A stretch of 64,000 nucleotides of DNA from JAJPKR01 sp050746125 (GCA_050746125.1 JBOGKX010000040.1:1-64000); one strand, 5' to 3'; counted from the first letter of the stretch, positions 53,386-62,066 are shown. The notes: generated from the letters alone by a model not told the origin. Program-made: numbers and translations.

Positions 53386-54549
53386 ATGAAACCGACCTTC
53401 ACCCTTTCGCTCGTTCTTGCCGTCTGCCTGGCCGCCGCCGCGCAAAAACCTCTTCCCCCCGCGCCGCCCGCTCCGCCTGCTCCCGCGGCAGCGGCCATGC
53501 TGCCCTCCACGCCCCTGGCGCCCGTTGTCTTTGCACAAGACATGGTCTATTTCGGCGGCAATAGTTGGCTGGGCGTCTCCCTGGCCGATCTGACTGCCGA
53601 CAGCGCCAAGCAACTGCATCTTTCGAGTGCCGACGGCGCCGAGGTCAAGGAGGTCTTTCCCGATAGTCCCGCCGCCCGCGCCGGCATCAAGTCCGGCGAC
53701 GTCGTCGTGCGCTTCCACGGCGATCCCGTGATCAGCGTGCGCGAGCTTACTCGCATGGTGAGCGACGAGCCGCCGGATCGCACCGTGCAGGTCGGCCTCA
53801 TCCGCGCCGGCCAGCCCGTCACCGTCGAGGTTCGCATCGGACGCCGCCGCCACGCCAACGATTGGCCCGACGTCGAGATGCACATCCCGCCCATGCCCAA
53901 GATTCACGTCGCCATTCCGAACATGGCGCTAACCACTCGCATGGCGCCTTTCACGGAAAATTCGTTCTACTTTCGGGCGCTTAGCCCGGAGGGCGCCTCC
54001 TTGGGCATTGCCGTCGAGGAGATTCCCTCCCAGTTGGCGCATTATTTCGGCGTCAACGCGGATCGGGCCGTGCTGGTGCGTTCGGTGGCCGGCAGCGGCA
54101 TTGGCGATACTGCCGGCCTCCGCGCCGGAGACGTGATCCTAAGCGTGGCCGGCGCCAAAGTGACCACTGTCGATCAGTTCTACAATGCGCTCCGCGAACA
54201 CCGCAGCTCGAAATTTGCGCTGCAGGTATTACGCAAGGGCCAGCCCGCCTCCGTCGAGATTCCAGCCCTGGAGCCGCGCATGCAGGGTTCGGCCGATGAG
54301 TCGTGGCCCTCGGAAGCGGCTACCGCGGACGCGATGGCGAATGTGCAGGTAGACCTGGCGCGCCAGATGAAGGAGTACCAGCGGGAAATCGATGCCGCCC
54401 GTCCGCAGATCGAGGCCGCCGCTCGCCTCGAAGCCTCCGGGCTGCGGCAGCAGTTGCAAAAGGATATGGCCGCGGCGCGCAAACAGATCGAGGCCGCTCG
54501 CAAGGCCCTGCTCGACGCACAACGAAAGACTTGTTGTACCGTCCTCTGA
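53386..54549 (+). CDS. Exported protein with two PDZ domains and a C-terminal coiled coil
   Basis: A 387-residue protein: signal peptide and Pro/Ala linker, first PDZ (about 64-150; WLGVSLADLTADSAKQL, VFPDSPAARAGIKSGDVVVRFHG), then a second PDZ (about 205-290; SLGIAVEEIPSQLAHYFGV, GDTAGLRAGDVILSVAG). A charged helical tail (about 320-380; MKEYQREIDAARPQIEAAARLEA) likely forms a coiled coil. No protease domain is present, so it is not DegP/DegS. It probably binds misfolded or C-terminal peptides in the periplasm. It ends the sigma operon and is followed by a terminator. Confidence 0.85.
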   Translation: MKPTFTLSLVLAVCLAAAAQKPLPPAPPAPPAPAAAAMLPSTPLAPVVFAQDMVYFGGNSWLGVSLADLTADSAKQLHLSSADGAEVKEVFPDSPAARAGIKSGDVVVRFHGDPVISVRELTRMVSDEPPDRTVQVGLIRAGQPVTVEVRIGRRRHANDWPDVEMHIPPMPKIHVAIPNMALTTRMAPFTENSFYFRALSPEGASLGIAVEEIPSQLAHYFGVNADRAVLVRSVAGSGIGDTAGLRAGDVILSVAGAKVTTVDQFYNALREHRSSKFALQVLRKGQPASVEIPALEPRMQGSADESWPSEAATADAMANVQVDLARQMKEYQREIDAARPQIEAAARLEASGLRQQLQKDMAAARKQIEAARKALLDAQRKTCCTVL

Positions 54550-54560
54550 TCGCGCCTTAA

Positions 54561-54600
54561 CAAAAAAGGGGGGGAAGCGAGCGCTCTCCCCCGTTTTCTT
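54561..54600. terminator. Bidirectional intrinsic terminator
   Basis: A stem of GGGGGA (54569-54574) with TCCCCC (54586-54591) is flanked by AAAAAA on the left and GTTTTCTTT on the right. On the plus strand the T-rich right side ends the sigma operon. On the minus strand the A run becomes TTTTTT and would end the convergent manC-like gene. Confidence 0.8.
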
Positions 54601-54661
54601 TCCCGCCAGCGCAAGCCGCGCGAGCGCTGGCTGCTATTTCTTTGCCGCTTGTCTCCGCGCC

Positions 54662-55762
54662 CTAAAGCAGCTTGTCTTTGCCTTGCTTTTCCAGCTCTTG
54701 TACAAGCCGGCCGACTTTCTGCGCTTGATCCCGCGGCGCGATCAGCAGTGCATCGGCCGTCTCGACCACCACCAAGTCCTTTAGGCCGATCAGCGCCACC
54801 GTCTTGCCCGGCGCTTGCACGTAGTTGTTGCTCGCGTCCAACTCGACGACGCTGCCGCCCTGAGTAACCGTGCCGCCGTTCGGCGCCAGTTCGTCGTAGA
54901 GCGCCGCCCAGTTGCCTAGGTCGTTCCATCCCATGCCGCCCGCCGGCAGACACACTAAGCCGCGCGCTTTTTCCAGCACGCCGTAGTCGATCGAGATGTT
55001 CTGGCAGCCCGGATACCAGCGCTCCAGCGCCGCCGTGAACTTCGAGCGCGGCGCCTCCGCCACCCGCCGCAATCGCTCGGAAATCTCCGGCAGGTGCTCG
55101 GCCAGCGCCTCCAGGATCGACGAGGCGCGCCAGAGAAAGATCCCCGCGTTCCAGTAGTAATTGCCCGCCGCCACGAACTCTCGCGCCCGCTGGTAGTCGG
55201 GTTTTTCGATAAACCGGCGCACCCGAAATACCGGCGGCGGCTCGCGCCGGTGCGGTTCCTCGATGACTTCGATGTAACCGTAGCCGATTTCCGGCCGTGA
55301 CGGCGGAATGCCCAGCACCACCAGCCGCCCCGGCCGCTTGGTCTCCTGGATGCCGATTCGAATCGTTCCCGCGAACTTCTGCGGGTGCTCGATCACGTGA
55401 TCGGAGGGGAAAACTCCCATTGGCACATCGCCACGCGTGCGCAGAATCAACTCCGCTCCCAGCGCGATCGCCGCCGCCGTGTTGCGCGGCACCGGCTCGG
55501 CAATCACCTGCTGCGGCGGCACCCGCGGCGATTGCCGCAGCACTGCCGCTCGCAGGTCGCGATTGGTGATAATCCAGGTGTTTTCGGGCTTGGCCACCGG
55601 CGACAAGCGCGCCAGCGTCTGCTCCAGCATCGTGCCTTCGCCCAAGATGTTCAATACCTGCTTGGCGGCATGGCGGCGGCTGCGCGGCCAAAATCGGGTT
55701 CCGCGGCCTCCGGCCAGCACCACGGCGCAAAATTCCTCGGATTTGGAAACCGGTTTGGACAT
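54662..55762 (-). CDS. manC: Mannose-1-phosphate guanylyltransferase
   Basis: The 366-residue enzyme makes GDP-mannose from GTP and mannose-1-phosphate for glycan synthesis. The nucleotidyl motif VVLAGGRGTRFWPRSRR is at about residues 14-30, IAEPVPRNTAAAIALGA at about 82, FPSDHVIEHPQKF next, and then the sugar-binding FIEKPDYQRAREFVA and YWNAGIFLW, ending WNDLGNWAALYDEL. It lacks the isomerase domain of bifunctional ManC/AlgA. It is monocistronic and diverges from the M48 protease. Confidence 0.92.
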   Translation of the reverse strand: MSKPVSKSEEFCAVVLAGGRGTRFWPRSRRHAAKQVLNILGEGTMLEQTLARLSPVAKPENTWIITNRDLRAAVLRQSPRVPPQQVIAEPVPRNTAAAIALGAELILRTRGDVPMGVFPSDHVIEHPQKFAGTIRIGIQETKRPGRLVVLGIPPSRPEIGYGYIEVIEEPHRREPPPVFRVRRFIEKPDYQRAREFVAAGNYYWNAGIFLWRASSILEALAEHLPEISERLRRVAEAPRSKFTAALERWYPGCQNISIDYGVLEKARGLVCLPAGGMGWNDLGNWAALYDELAPNGGTVTQGGSVVELDASNNYVQAPGKTVALIGLKDLVVVETADALLIAPRDQAQKVGRLVQELEKQGKDKLL

Positions 55763-55890
55763 TCGTCGCGCTTAGATCAATTTCGCAGAATATCAGGCTT
55801 TTCCACTACTTCAGCGGAAATTCCGCCATCAATGGGGGTCACCCGGGCACCTATTTTTCCCGCCCGTCGTCCGCTAACCTCAAAGTCAGG

Positions 55891-57102
55891 ATGTCCGCTG
55901 CCGAGCCCCTGTCCGAGAGTCCCGCCCCGGGTGGCGATCAGGCCAAAGCGCGCGCCTATGCGCGCGCCCATTTGCGCCTGAGCCTAACCTCCACCGGGGT
56001 AGAGTTGGCCGCCTTGGTTGCCTTTTTAGTAACTGGCGGGAGCGTGGCGCTGGTCAGGACTTTGGCACACAGCGCGCGCCATATATGGACTCAGCCGACA
56101 CTACGCGTGCTGGCATACACAGTCATCGTCGGGCTCGGCCTGAAGCTGCTCGGTCTGCCGTTTGATCTCCGCTCGCGCGCTATCGAGATTCGCTATCAGC
56201 TTAATCGCCAGAACTGGCGCGGCTGGTGGTGGGATCAGGCCAAGGCGCTCGTCCTAAGCGGCGCGCTCGGGCTGGCCGGCGTCGAGCTGATGTACTGGCT
56301 CCTCCGCGCCGCGCCCCGCTGGTGGTGGCTCTGCGCCTGGGCCGGCCTCACGCTTTTCGTGCTGGTCATGGCGCAGCTCGCGCCGGTGGTGTTGATGCCT
56401 CTCTTTTTTAAATTCCGCCCGCTGTCGCGCGACGATCCGCGCGAGGCCGAGCTATGGGCGCGCCTGGAGCGGCTCTGTGCCCGTGCCGGCGCGCGCGTGC
56501 GCGGCTGCTTTGAATGGAAACTCGGCAACCGCACCGTCAAGGCCAATGCCGCGCTGACCGGATGGGGGCCGACGCGCCGCATCATCGTCAGCGACACCTT
56601 GCTGGCCGATTCCCCGCTCGAGGAGATCGAAGCCGTGCTGGCGCACGAGCTCGGCCATCACGTCCATCACGACATCTGGAAGGGCTTGGGCTTTCAGGCC
56701 GCCCTCGGCCTGCTTGGCTTCTGGCTGGCGAACCGCGTCTTGACCGCGCTCGCGCCCGGTCTGCACCTGGCCGGTATTGCCGACGTTGCCGGCTTGCCGC
56801 TGTTGATCTTGGTCGCGGCCATCCTTTCTCTCTTGCTGCTGCCCGTCGCCAATGGCTTCAGCCGCGCTTTGGAGCGCCGCGCCGACGATTACTCATTTGC
56901 CGCCATGGGCGGCGCCGCTCCCCTCGTTGCCGGCCTGGAGCGGCTGGCGGCGCGCAATTTGGCGGAACTGCAGCCGGCGCATTGGAAGGAGTTGCTCTTC
57001 TACTCCCATCCCGCCATCGGCACCCGGATCCGCCGCGCCCGCGCCTGGACCGCAAAACGCGTCGCACAAGCGGACACCGGCGTCCCAAAAGCGGACGTTT
57101 GA
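55891..57102 (+). CDS. M48-family membrane metalloprotease (Ste24-like)
   Basis: The 403-residue integral membrane protease has several hydrophobic helices in its first 185 residues and around 265-320. The zinc site AHELGHHVHHD (HEXXH) lies near residue 252, and the third ligand is in SRALERRADDYSF near 329. PHE-type CAAX-protease features (YQLNRQNWRGWWWDQAKAL) place it with Ste24/HtpX-like enzymes. In bacteria, which lack farnesylated CAAX proteins, it is probably a membrane quality-control peptidase. Confidence 0.9.
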   Translation: MSAAEPLSESPAPGGDQAKARAYARAHLRLSLTSTGVELAALVAFLVTGGSVALVRTLAHSARHIWTQPTLRVLAYTVIVGLGLKLLGLPFDLRSRAIEIRYQLNRQNWRGWWWDQAKALVLSGALGLAGVELMYWLLRAAPRWWWLCAWAGLTLFVLVMAQLAPVVLMPLFFKFRPLSRDDPREAELWARLERLCARAGARVRGCFEWKLGNRTVKANAALTGWGPTRRIIVSDTLLADSPLEEIEAVLAHELGHHVHHDIWKGLGFQAALGLLGFWLANRVLTALAPGLHLAGIADVAGLPLLILVAAILSLLLLPVANGFSRALERRADDYSFAAMGGAAPLVAGLERLAARNLAELQPAHWKELLFYSHPAIGTRIRRARAWTAKRVAQADTGVPKADV

Positions 57103-57174
57103 CGGCGACAGCATAATCATTAGCGCTGTGTTTCCAGCCGCCACTATGGCGGGCGGCGTGCTCCTCCCCGATTT

Positions 57175-59634
57175 ATGACCGTTTGGATCGGCGAGTTCCG
57201 CCAGGCATTCCGCCAATGGCGGCGCGCGCCCGGCTTTGCCATCGCCGTCGTCGCCATATTGGCTTTGGCGATCGGCGCCAATACCGCCATCTTCAGTGTG
57301 GTCGATGCGGTCCTGCTTCGCCCGCTTTCCTACCAGGATCCGAGCCGCCTGGTGCTGGTGCAGGAGCGAATCCCGGAGGTCTCGGGAGGTATTGCGGGCG
57401 GCTGGCGCGTCTCCGCACCGGATATCGCTCTCTTGCGCCGCGACAATCGCGTTTTTACCGCCGTTGCCAGCGTCACGGGCGACGACTGGGATTTGGCCGG
57501 CTCCGGCTTTCCGCCCCAGCGCATCAGCGGTTTTCGCGCCAGCTATAACTTGTTTTCCGTGCTCGGCGTGCAGCCGGTGCTAGGACGCGTTTTCACCCGC
57601 CAGGAGGATCTCGGCGCGCAACACGTCGTGCTGCTGAGCTATGGTCTTTGGCAGCAGCGCTTCGCCGGCGATCGCGCCGTCTTGGGCCGTTCGATTCGCC
57701 TCGATGATCGGCCCTACACGATTGTCGGCGTCCTCCCCGCCGGCCTCGATCTCCCCGAAGCCCCTTACGCGGGCGAGTCGCCGGTCGGAGTTTGGGTGCC
57801 GATGTCGTTTACCAAGGACGAGCTCGGCGATATTGGCGACAACTTCGAATACACCGTCATCGGCCGCCTCAAGCCCGGCGTCACCATGGCGCAAGCCAAT
57901 GCCAACCTGCTCGCCGTCGCGGCCAACATTCAAAAAACGACCTACCCCAGCGCCGCCCAACTCGGTCAGACCATGACTCTGCAGATGTTGGGCACGCCGC
58001 TCAAGGACCTCATCGTCGGCAAGGTGCGGGCTCAGCTTTGGCTTCTGCTCGGCGCCGTGGGCTTGGTGCTGTTGATCGCCTGCGCCAACGTCGCCAACCT
58101 GCTGCTCTCGCGCCTCGCCGCCCGCGGCCATGAGCTCGCCATCCGCGCCGCCTTGGGAGCGGGGCGCGGCGCGCTGATTCGCCACGCGCTTATCGAGAGT
58201 TGCACGCTGGCGCTGGCGGGCGGCGCGCTGGGACTCGTCGTCGCCGCCTGGGGAGCGCGCGCCTTGGTCGCCCTCGCGCCCGCTACCCTGCAACGCGCCG
58301 CCGCTATCGCCCTCGACGGACCGGTGCTGGCCTTCACCGTCGCCGTGGCCCTGCTCACCGGCGTGGCCTTCGGCCTCGCGCCCGCGCTGGCCGGCACTCG
58401 CGCCGCGCTCCCCGCGCGCCTGCAAGAGGCGGGCCGGGCATCGAGCTTCGGCCGCCGCCACGCCCGCTTGCGTGCCACTCTGATCGTCGCGGAGGTGGCG
58501 TTGTCGCTCGTGCTCCTGGCCGGTGCCGGCTTGCTGCTGCGCAGCTTCGCCAACGTCGTCCAAGTCGCCCCCGGGTTCAGTCTCGAAGATCTCACGTTCG
58601 CTCTCGATCCGCCGCAGGCGCGTTATCCCCAGCCCGCCCAGGTCGATACCTTCTATGACGAGCTGGCGCAGCGCCTGCGCGCGCTGCCCGGCGTGACCTT
58701 TGTGGCCGCCGCCTCCTCGGCGCCAATGGATACGGGTTGGAATCGCATCTTCGTCATCGAGCATCGTCCGGCGCACGGCATGCCGCTCCTCTGGCACAAC
58801 CTGGTCGCGGGCGATTACTTCCAGGCCGTGGGCATCCCTCTCATTCGCGGTCGGTTCTTCAATGACGGCGATCGCGCCAAAACCACACCGGTGGTGATCA
58901 TCAACCAGGCGATGGCGCAGCGCTATTTTCGCGGCCAAAATCCCATCGGCCAGCGCGTGGCGTGGGGCGCGGAGAAAGAGCACGGCCACTGGGAGACGAT
59001 CGTGGGCGTCGTGGGCAATGTGCGCGAGCGGTCCCTCGATCAAGCCATCTCGCCCCACGCCTATGCGCCTTTCTCGCAGCAGCAGGGGGGCTGGCGCTCC
59101 CGGACGATCATCTTGCGCGCCGCCGGCGATCCCGCCGCCCTGGCCGGCGCCGCCCGCGCCATCGTCCACCAGCTCGACCCCGATCTGGCGCTGGCCAACG
59201 TCACCACCACGCGCCGCATCGTCGCGACTTCGCTTGCCCCACGCCGCTTCAACACCGGCTTGCTCGCGCTTTTCGCGCTCGCCGCGCTGCTGCTCGCCGC
59301 CGCCGGCGTCTATGCGGTGATCTCCTATTCGGTGACGCAGCAAACCCGCGAGATCGGCGTCCGCGTGGCGCTCGGCGCCCGGCCTGCCGACGTGATCCGC
59401 ATGGTGTTGCGCGACGGCGCGCGCCTCTTGCTCTTCGGCGCCGCCGCCGGGTTCGTCGGCTCGTTTTTCTTGCTGCGCGCGCTCCAGGGCGAACTGTACG
59501 GATTGAGCCCCGCCGATCCCTGGAGTTTCCTGCTCGCGCTCCTGGTGCTCGCCGCCGCCGCCCTTGCCGCCTGCTGGCTACCCGCGCGCCGCGCCGCTCG
59601 CGTCGATCCCGTCGTTGCCCTCCGTTACGAATAA
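57175..59634 (+). CDS. ADOP-type FtsX/MacB-like permease, complete
   Basis: The 819-residue protein is a duplicated MacB/FtsX permease: AFRQWRRAPGFAIAVVAILALAIGANTAIFSVVDAVLLRPL at the N-terminus, a MacB periplasmic core domain (about 60-240), three membrane helices near 280-400, a second periplasmic segment, and a final helix triplet with EIGVRVALGARPADVIRMVLRDG. No ATPase gene is adjacent, as usual for ADOP proteins. It is followed four bases later by a second, truncated copy of the same family. These are expanded in Acidobacteriota and their transported substrate is unknown. Confidence 0.9.
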   Translation: MTVWIGEFRQAFRQWRRAPGFAIAVVAILALAIGANTAIFSVVDAVLLRPLSYQDPSRLVLVQERIPEVSGGIAGGWRVSAPDIALLRRDNRVFTAVASVTGDDWDLAGSGFPPQRISGFRASYNLFSVLGVQPVLGRVFTRQEDLGAQHVVLLSYGLWQQRFAGDRAVLGRSIRLDDRPYTIVGVLPAGLDLPEAPYAGESPVGVWVPMSFTKDELGDIGDNFEYTVIGRLKPGVTMAQANANLLAVAANIQKTTYPSAAQLGQTMTLQMLGTPLKDLIVGKVRAQLWLLLGAVGLVLLIACANVANLLLSRLAARGHELAIRAALGAGRGALIRHALIESCTLALAGGALGLVVAAWGARALVALAPATLQRAAAIALDGPVLAFTVAVALLTGVAFGLAPALAGTRAALPARLQEAGRASSFGRRHARLRATLIVAEVALSLVLLAGAGLLLRSFANVVQVAPGFSLEDLTFALDPPQARYPQPAQVDTFYDELAQRLRALPGVTFVAAASSAPMDTGWNRIFVIEHRPAHGMPLLWHNLVAGDYFQAVGIPLIRGRFFNDGDRAKTTPVVIINQAMAQRYFRGQNPIGQRVAWGAEKEHGHWETIVGVVGNVRERSLDQAISPHAYAPFSQQQGGWRSRTIILRAAGDPAALAGAARAIVHQLDPDLALANVTTTRRIVATSLAPRRFNTGLLALFALAALLLAAAGVYAVISYSVTQQTREIGVRVALGARPADVIRMVLRDGARLLLFGAAAGFVGSFFLLRALQGELYGLSPADPWSFLLALLVLAAAALAACWLPARRAARVDPVVALRYE

Positions 59635-59637
59635 CCC

Positions 59638-60024
59638 ATGAGGCTTCCATCCGGCGCATCCTTCGCTCTTCGTTCGCTCCGCCGTGCGCCGGGCTTTTCC
59701 GCCGCCGCCATTCTCACCGTGGCGCTGGGCATCGGCGCCAATACCGCCTTTTTCGCCGTCATTTATGCCGTCCTCTTGCGTCCGCTGCCTTTCCCGCAGC
59801 CGCAACAGTTGGTCTATGTCTGGTCCACGGACGCTTCGCGCGGCGTCAAGCAAAATGCCGACTCCTATCCCGATTTCCGCGATTGGCGCCGCCAGGCCGC
59901 GCCGGTGTTCAGCGGCCTCTCCGCGATCGGCTTCCACGACTCGGTGTGGACGCTGCAATCCTCGATCAGCAATGCCAGGGCCTTCTCCATCGGCAGCGTC
60001 ATGCGGTCTAGCGGCCTATCGTGA
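59638..60024 (+). pseudogene. Second ADOP permease, truncated after about 105 codons
   Basis: The frame opens like its neighbour: SLRRAPGFSAAAILTVALGIGANTAFFAVIYAVLLRPL, then YPDFRDWRRQAAPVFSGLSA. The match to the family stops near 59940-59955 and the remaining residues to 60024 come from the antisense strand of an IS1-type transposase fragment. A normal ADOP gene is about seven times longer. No 3' remainder is visible downstream, so the rest was deleted or displaced by the mobile-element event. Confidence 0.82.
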
Positions 60025-60152
60025 GCTTCGCAGAACGTCTTTCGGCATCGCAGGCAGCGGAAACGCTGAAGGCCGGACCGCGTGCGTCCGAAGCGTTTGC
60101 AGCGGGAATAGGAGCAGTTGTGGCATGTCACTGTGGACCTCTTGCGATCCAC
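59945..60152 (-). mobile_element. IS1-family transposase, N-terminal fragment
   Basis: About 70 codons on the minus strand encode the InsA-type zinc-finger head of an IS1-family transposase: TCHNCSYSRCKRFGRTRSGLQRFRCLRCRKTF, then EAHDRPLDRMTLPMEKALALLIED. The match ends exactly where the truncated ADOP permease begins on the other strand. The catalytic InsB part and both ends of the element are missing. It is a recombination scar rather than a live insertion sequence. The rest of 60153-60260 probably also derives from the element's upstream end. Confidence 0.78.
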
Positions 60153-60210
60153 AGCCGGTGAGCCGATAACGCGCTTGAGGGTTCATCACGGCTTCGGCTG
60201 TGTTGGGTTC

Positions 60211-60248
60211 AGCCCCGGTGACGGTTCCAGCCGTCGCCGGGGCTTTTT
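60211..60248 (+). terminator. Strong intrinsic terminator
   Basis: A 14-bp stem with one G-T pair (60211-60224 with 60231-60244), six-base loop and a TTTTT run on the plus strand. It would stop transcription coming from the ADOP genes before it reaches the cassette at 60365. Confidence 0.75.
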
Positions 60249-60293
60249 GCTTCCGTTTCATACTCAATCTGTATATTATTAATAAAGAATATA

Positions 60294-60322
60294 TTGTAAA
60301 GTAGGCTATTTGCTGATAATAT
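60294..60322 (+). promoter_or_regulatory. AT-rich promoter region of the DUF488 cassette
   Basis: TTGTAA (60294-60299) and TAATAT (60317-60322) are separated by 17 bases; TATACT close behind is an alternative -10. The stretch 60260-60330 is by far the most AT-rich in the window. On the opposite strand TTTACA with TAATAT at 16-base spacing makes a second possible promoter. Confidence 0.5.
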
Positions 60323-60364
60323 ACTGGGTGATGGGGCGGCCATGGCTGCCCAGGAGGGCTGAAA

Positions 60365-60724
60365 ATGCCGAGAGTTCCGATCACCGTCATGGGATTCCGG
60401 TGTGAGCGGTGCGGCCATGAATGGATTCCGCGCGGAAGGGAGATGGTCGAGCGCAACCCTGCCGTATGCCCCGCGTGCAAGAGTCCGTACTGGGATCGCC
60501 CACGCAGGAAGCAACAACCGATGGTGACCTACGAATCCTTCAGGGATACCGTAAAGCGGGAACTGGAGGCGTCCCGGGCGCCGCTCACGTGGACAGAGAT
60601 TCGCACGCTCGCGAAGCTACCGGAAAAATTCCCGAACAACCAATGGGTGCGCCGAATGGAAAGGGACATCGGGCTACATCGGAGCAAAGATGGTCACGGG
60701 ATCATCAAGTGGAGCCTCGCATGA
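60365..60724 (+). CDS. Zinc-ribbon / winged-helix-like protein of unknown function
   Basis: A 119-residue protein behind a strong AGGAGGG ribosome binding site. The N-terminal zinc ribbon uses C13, C16, C35 and C38 (RCERCGHEW, CPACKSPYW). Residues about 54-117 form a winged-helix-like domain: YESFRDTVKRELEASRAPLTWTEIRTLAKLP, NNQWVRRMERDIGLHRSKDGHGIIKWSLA. It looks like a DNA-binding or adaptor protein and is the first gene of a three-gene cassette. Composition is clearly more AT-rich than the surrounding core. I do not recognise a named family. Confidence 0.7.
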   Translation: MPRVPITVMGFRCERCGHEWIPRGREMVERNPAVCPACKSPYWDRPRRKQQPMVTYESFRDTVKRELEASRAPLTWTEIRTLAKLPEKFPNNQWVRRMERDIGLHRSKDGHGIIKWSLA

Positions 60725-60743
60725 CGGGCGATACACTGGGGCC

Positions 60744-61265
60744 ATGCCACAGGCCAATCGCCTCAAGCTGCCTACCGCCACAGTCAAAGAGCAATTCGCA
60801 AGCAAGGACGCATGGAACCACGCCCGCTCCGCCGACGGGGCCGATTTTTTTACGTTCGGCTACAGCGCCAGGAAGACGGAGGAAATAATCGTCCTTCTGG
60901 TGCAGCACGGCATTCAGACCGTGGTTGACATCCGATATAACCCGGTGAGCATGTACAGGCCAGAATTGAGCAAGCGGAATCTTGCGACAGTGCTGGCGAA
61001 GAACGGAATCGGCTACGTCCACATGCCAGAATTTGGAGTGCCGCGGGACATTCGCGCCAAGGCAATCGAGGCCGGGCGCCGGGACGTGATCTGGAACTGG
61101 TACGACAAGTATGTGATCGCGCCCCTCGTGACGCTCTACCACTTCCTTAACGCCTATGAACATCCGGTGGCGATGATGTGTACCGAAGTGAACCCCCGCG
61201 AGTGCCACCGACATCGCCTGTCGGTGGCCTTGGAAAAAATGGGGCTGACCAGCTTCGATTTGTAA
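60744..61265 (+). CDS. DUF488 domain protein
   Basis: The 173-residue protein, read from ATG 60744, matches DUF488: FFTFGYSARKTEEIIVLLVQHGI, VVDIRYNPVSMYRPELSKRNLATVLAKNGIGYVHMPEFG, and MCTEVNPRECHRHRLSVAL near the end, with the family's Cys-x-Glu and Cys-His-Arg residues. Family function is unknown; the invariant cysteine, glutamate and histidine suggest enzymatic activity, possibly on nucleotides or nucleic acids. It is co-transcribed with the genes on both sides, with three bases before the next start. Confidence 0.88.
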   Translation: MPQANRLKLPTATVKEQFASKDAWNHARSADGADFFTFGYSARKTEEIIVLLVQHGIQTVVDIRYNPVSMYRPELSKRNLATVLAKNGIGYVHMPEFGVPRDIRAKAIEAGRRDVIWNWYDKYVIAPLVTLYHFLNAYEHPVAMMCTEVNPRECHRHRLSVALEKMGLTSFDL

Positions 61266-61268
61266 ACC

Positions 61269-62066
61269 ATGGCCCGAGAGGAAACTAAGCGTGCGCTGAT
61301 CGTCGTTCGCACGTACCCCACCCCCGCGAGAAGAGGCATTGAGGTTTCATGTACTGCGGCAGTGACGGACGGGGGCGAATGGCTGAGGCTTTTCCCGGTT
61401 CCCTGGAGATTTCTCGAAGAGGACCAGCAATTTAGGCGCTACCAGTGGGTCGAATTGACCGTAACGAAGGCAACAGATCCGCGTCCCGAAAGCTATAAGC
61501 TCCGCCAAAACGGCATAAGGATTCTCTCGCCTCCCCTGAGCACCGCTAGGAGATGGAAAGAGAGAAAGCGATACGTTCTCCCGCAAGTGGCACACTGCCT
61601 GTGCTGCCTGAAAAAAGAATGCGACGAGAAGGGATTCCCGACTCTGGGGGTTTTCCGCCCGAGGTCAATTGAAGGGCTAGACATTGATTCGGAAAGCGCG
61701 AGTTGGACGCCGGCGCAGCTGGCGATCTTAAGGCAGGGACTTCTGTTTAAACAGTCACCCATAACTGAGTTGGAGAAAATCCCATTCAGCTTCAGGTACC
61801 GGTTTCACTGCGCGGATGAAACATGCCCGGGTCATCGGTTAATTTGCACGGACTGGGAGATGGGCCAGGCGTACAGGAAGTGGAGAACAGACTACGGAAC
61901 GCAATGGGAAGAAAAATTTAGGCGGCGTTTCGAGTTCGAAATGATCCACGAGAGGGAGACCCACTTTTACGTTGGAACAGTGCACGCCCACCCACGCACG
62001 TGGATCATTGTCGGCCTGTTTTATCCCCCTCCTCCAATTGAGCCGCAAGGTCTCTTCGACGCATGA
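61269..62066 (+). CDS. 265-residue protein of unknown function, partner of the DUF488 gene
   Basis: The protein opens with RALIVVRTYPTPARRGIEVSCTAAV, followed by GGEWLRLFPVPWRFLEEDQQFRRYQWVELTV, a strand-rich domain. A helical middle (ILRQGLLFKQSPITELEKIPF) leads to FRYRFHCADETCPGHRLICTDWEMGQAYRKWR, where two cysteines and a histidine may bind zinc and D-W-E-Q may be catalytic. It ends THFYVGTVHAHPRTWIIVGLFYPP, a strand pair with conserved-looking His and Trp. I recall similar proteins beside DUF488 genes in other genomes but no function. Codon usage differs from the core genes nearby. Confidence 0.72.
   Translation: MAREETKRALIVVRTYPTPARRGIEVSCTAAVTDGGEWLRLFPVPWRFLEEDQQFRRYQWVELTVTKATDPRPESYKLRQNGIRILSPPLSTARRWKERKRYVLPQVAHCLCCLKKECDEKGFPTLGVFRPRSIEGLDIDSESASWTPAQLAILRQGLLFKQSPITELEKIPFSFRYRFHCADETCPGHRLICTDWEMGQAYRKWRTDYGTQWEEKFRRRFEFEMIHERETHFYVGTVHAHPRTWIIVGLFYPPPPIEPQGLFDA

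Noticed and set aside
57580..59343. 587-codon minus-strand frame opposite the ADOP permease
   Set aside because: It is antisense to a complete permease with membrane helices; the product is compositionally skewed.
60016..60480. Minus-strand 154-codon frame over the IS fragment and the AT-rich patch
   Set aside because: It reads through a strong hairpin and across the promoter region and resembles no protein; probably IS-derived non-coding frame.
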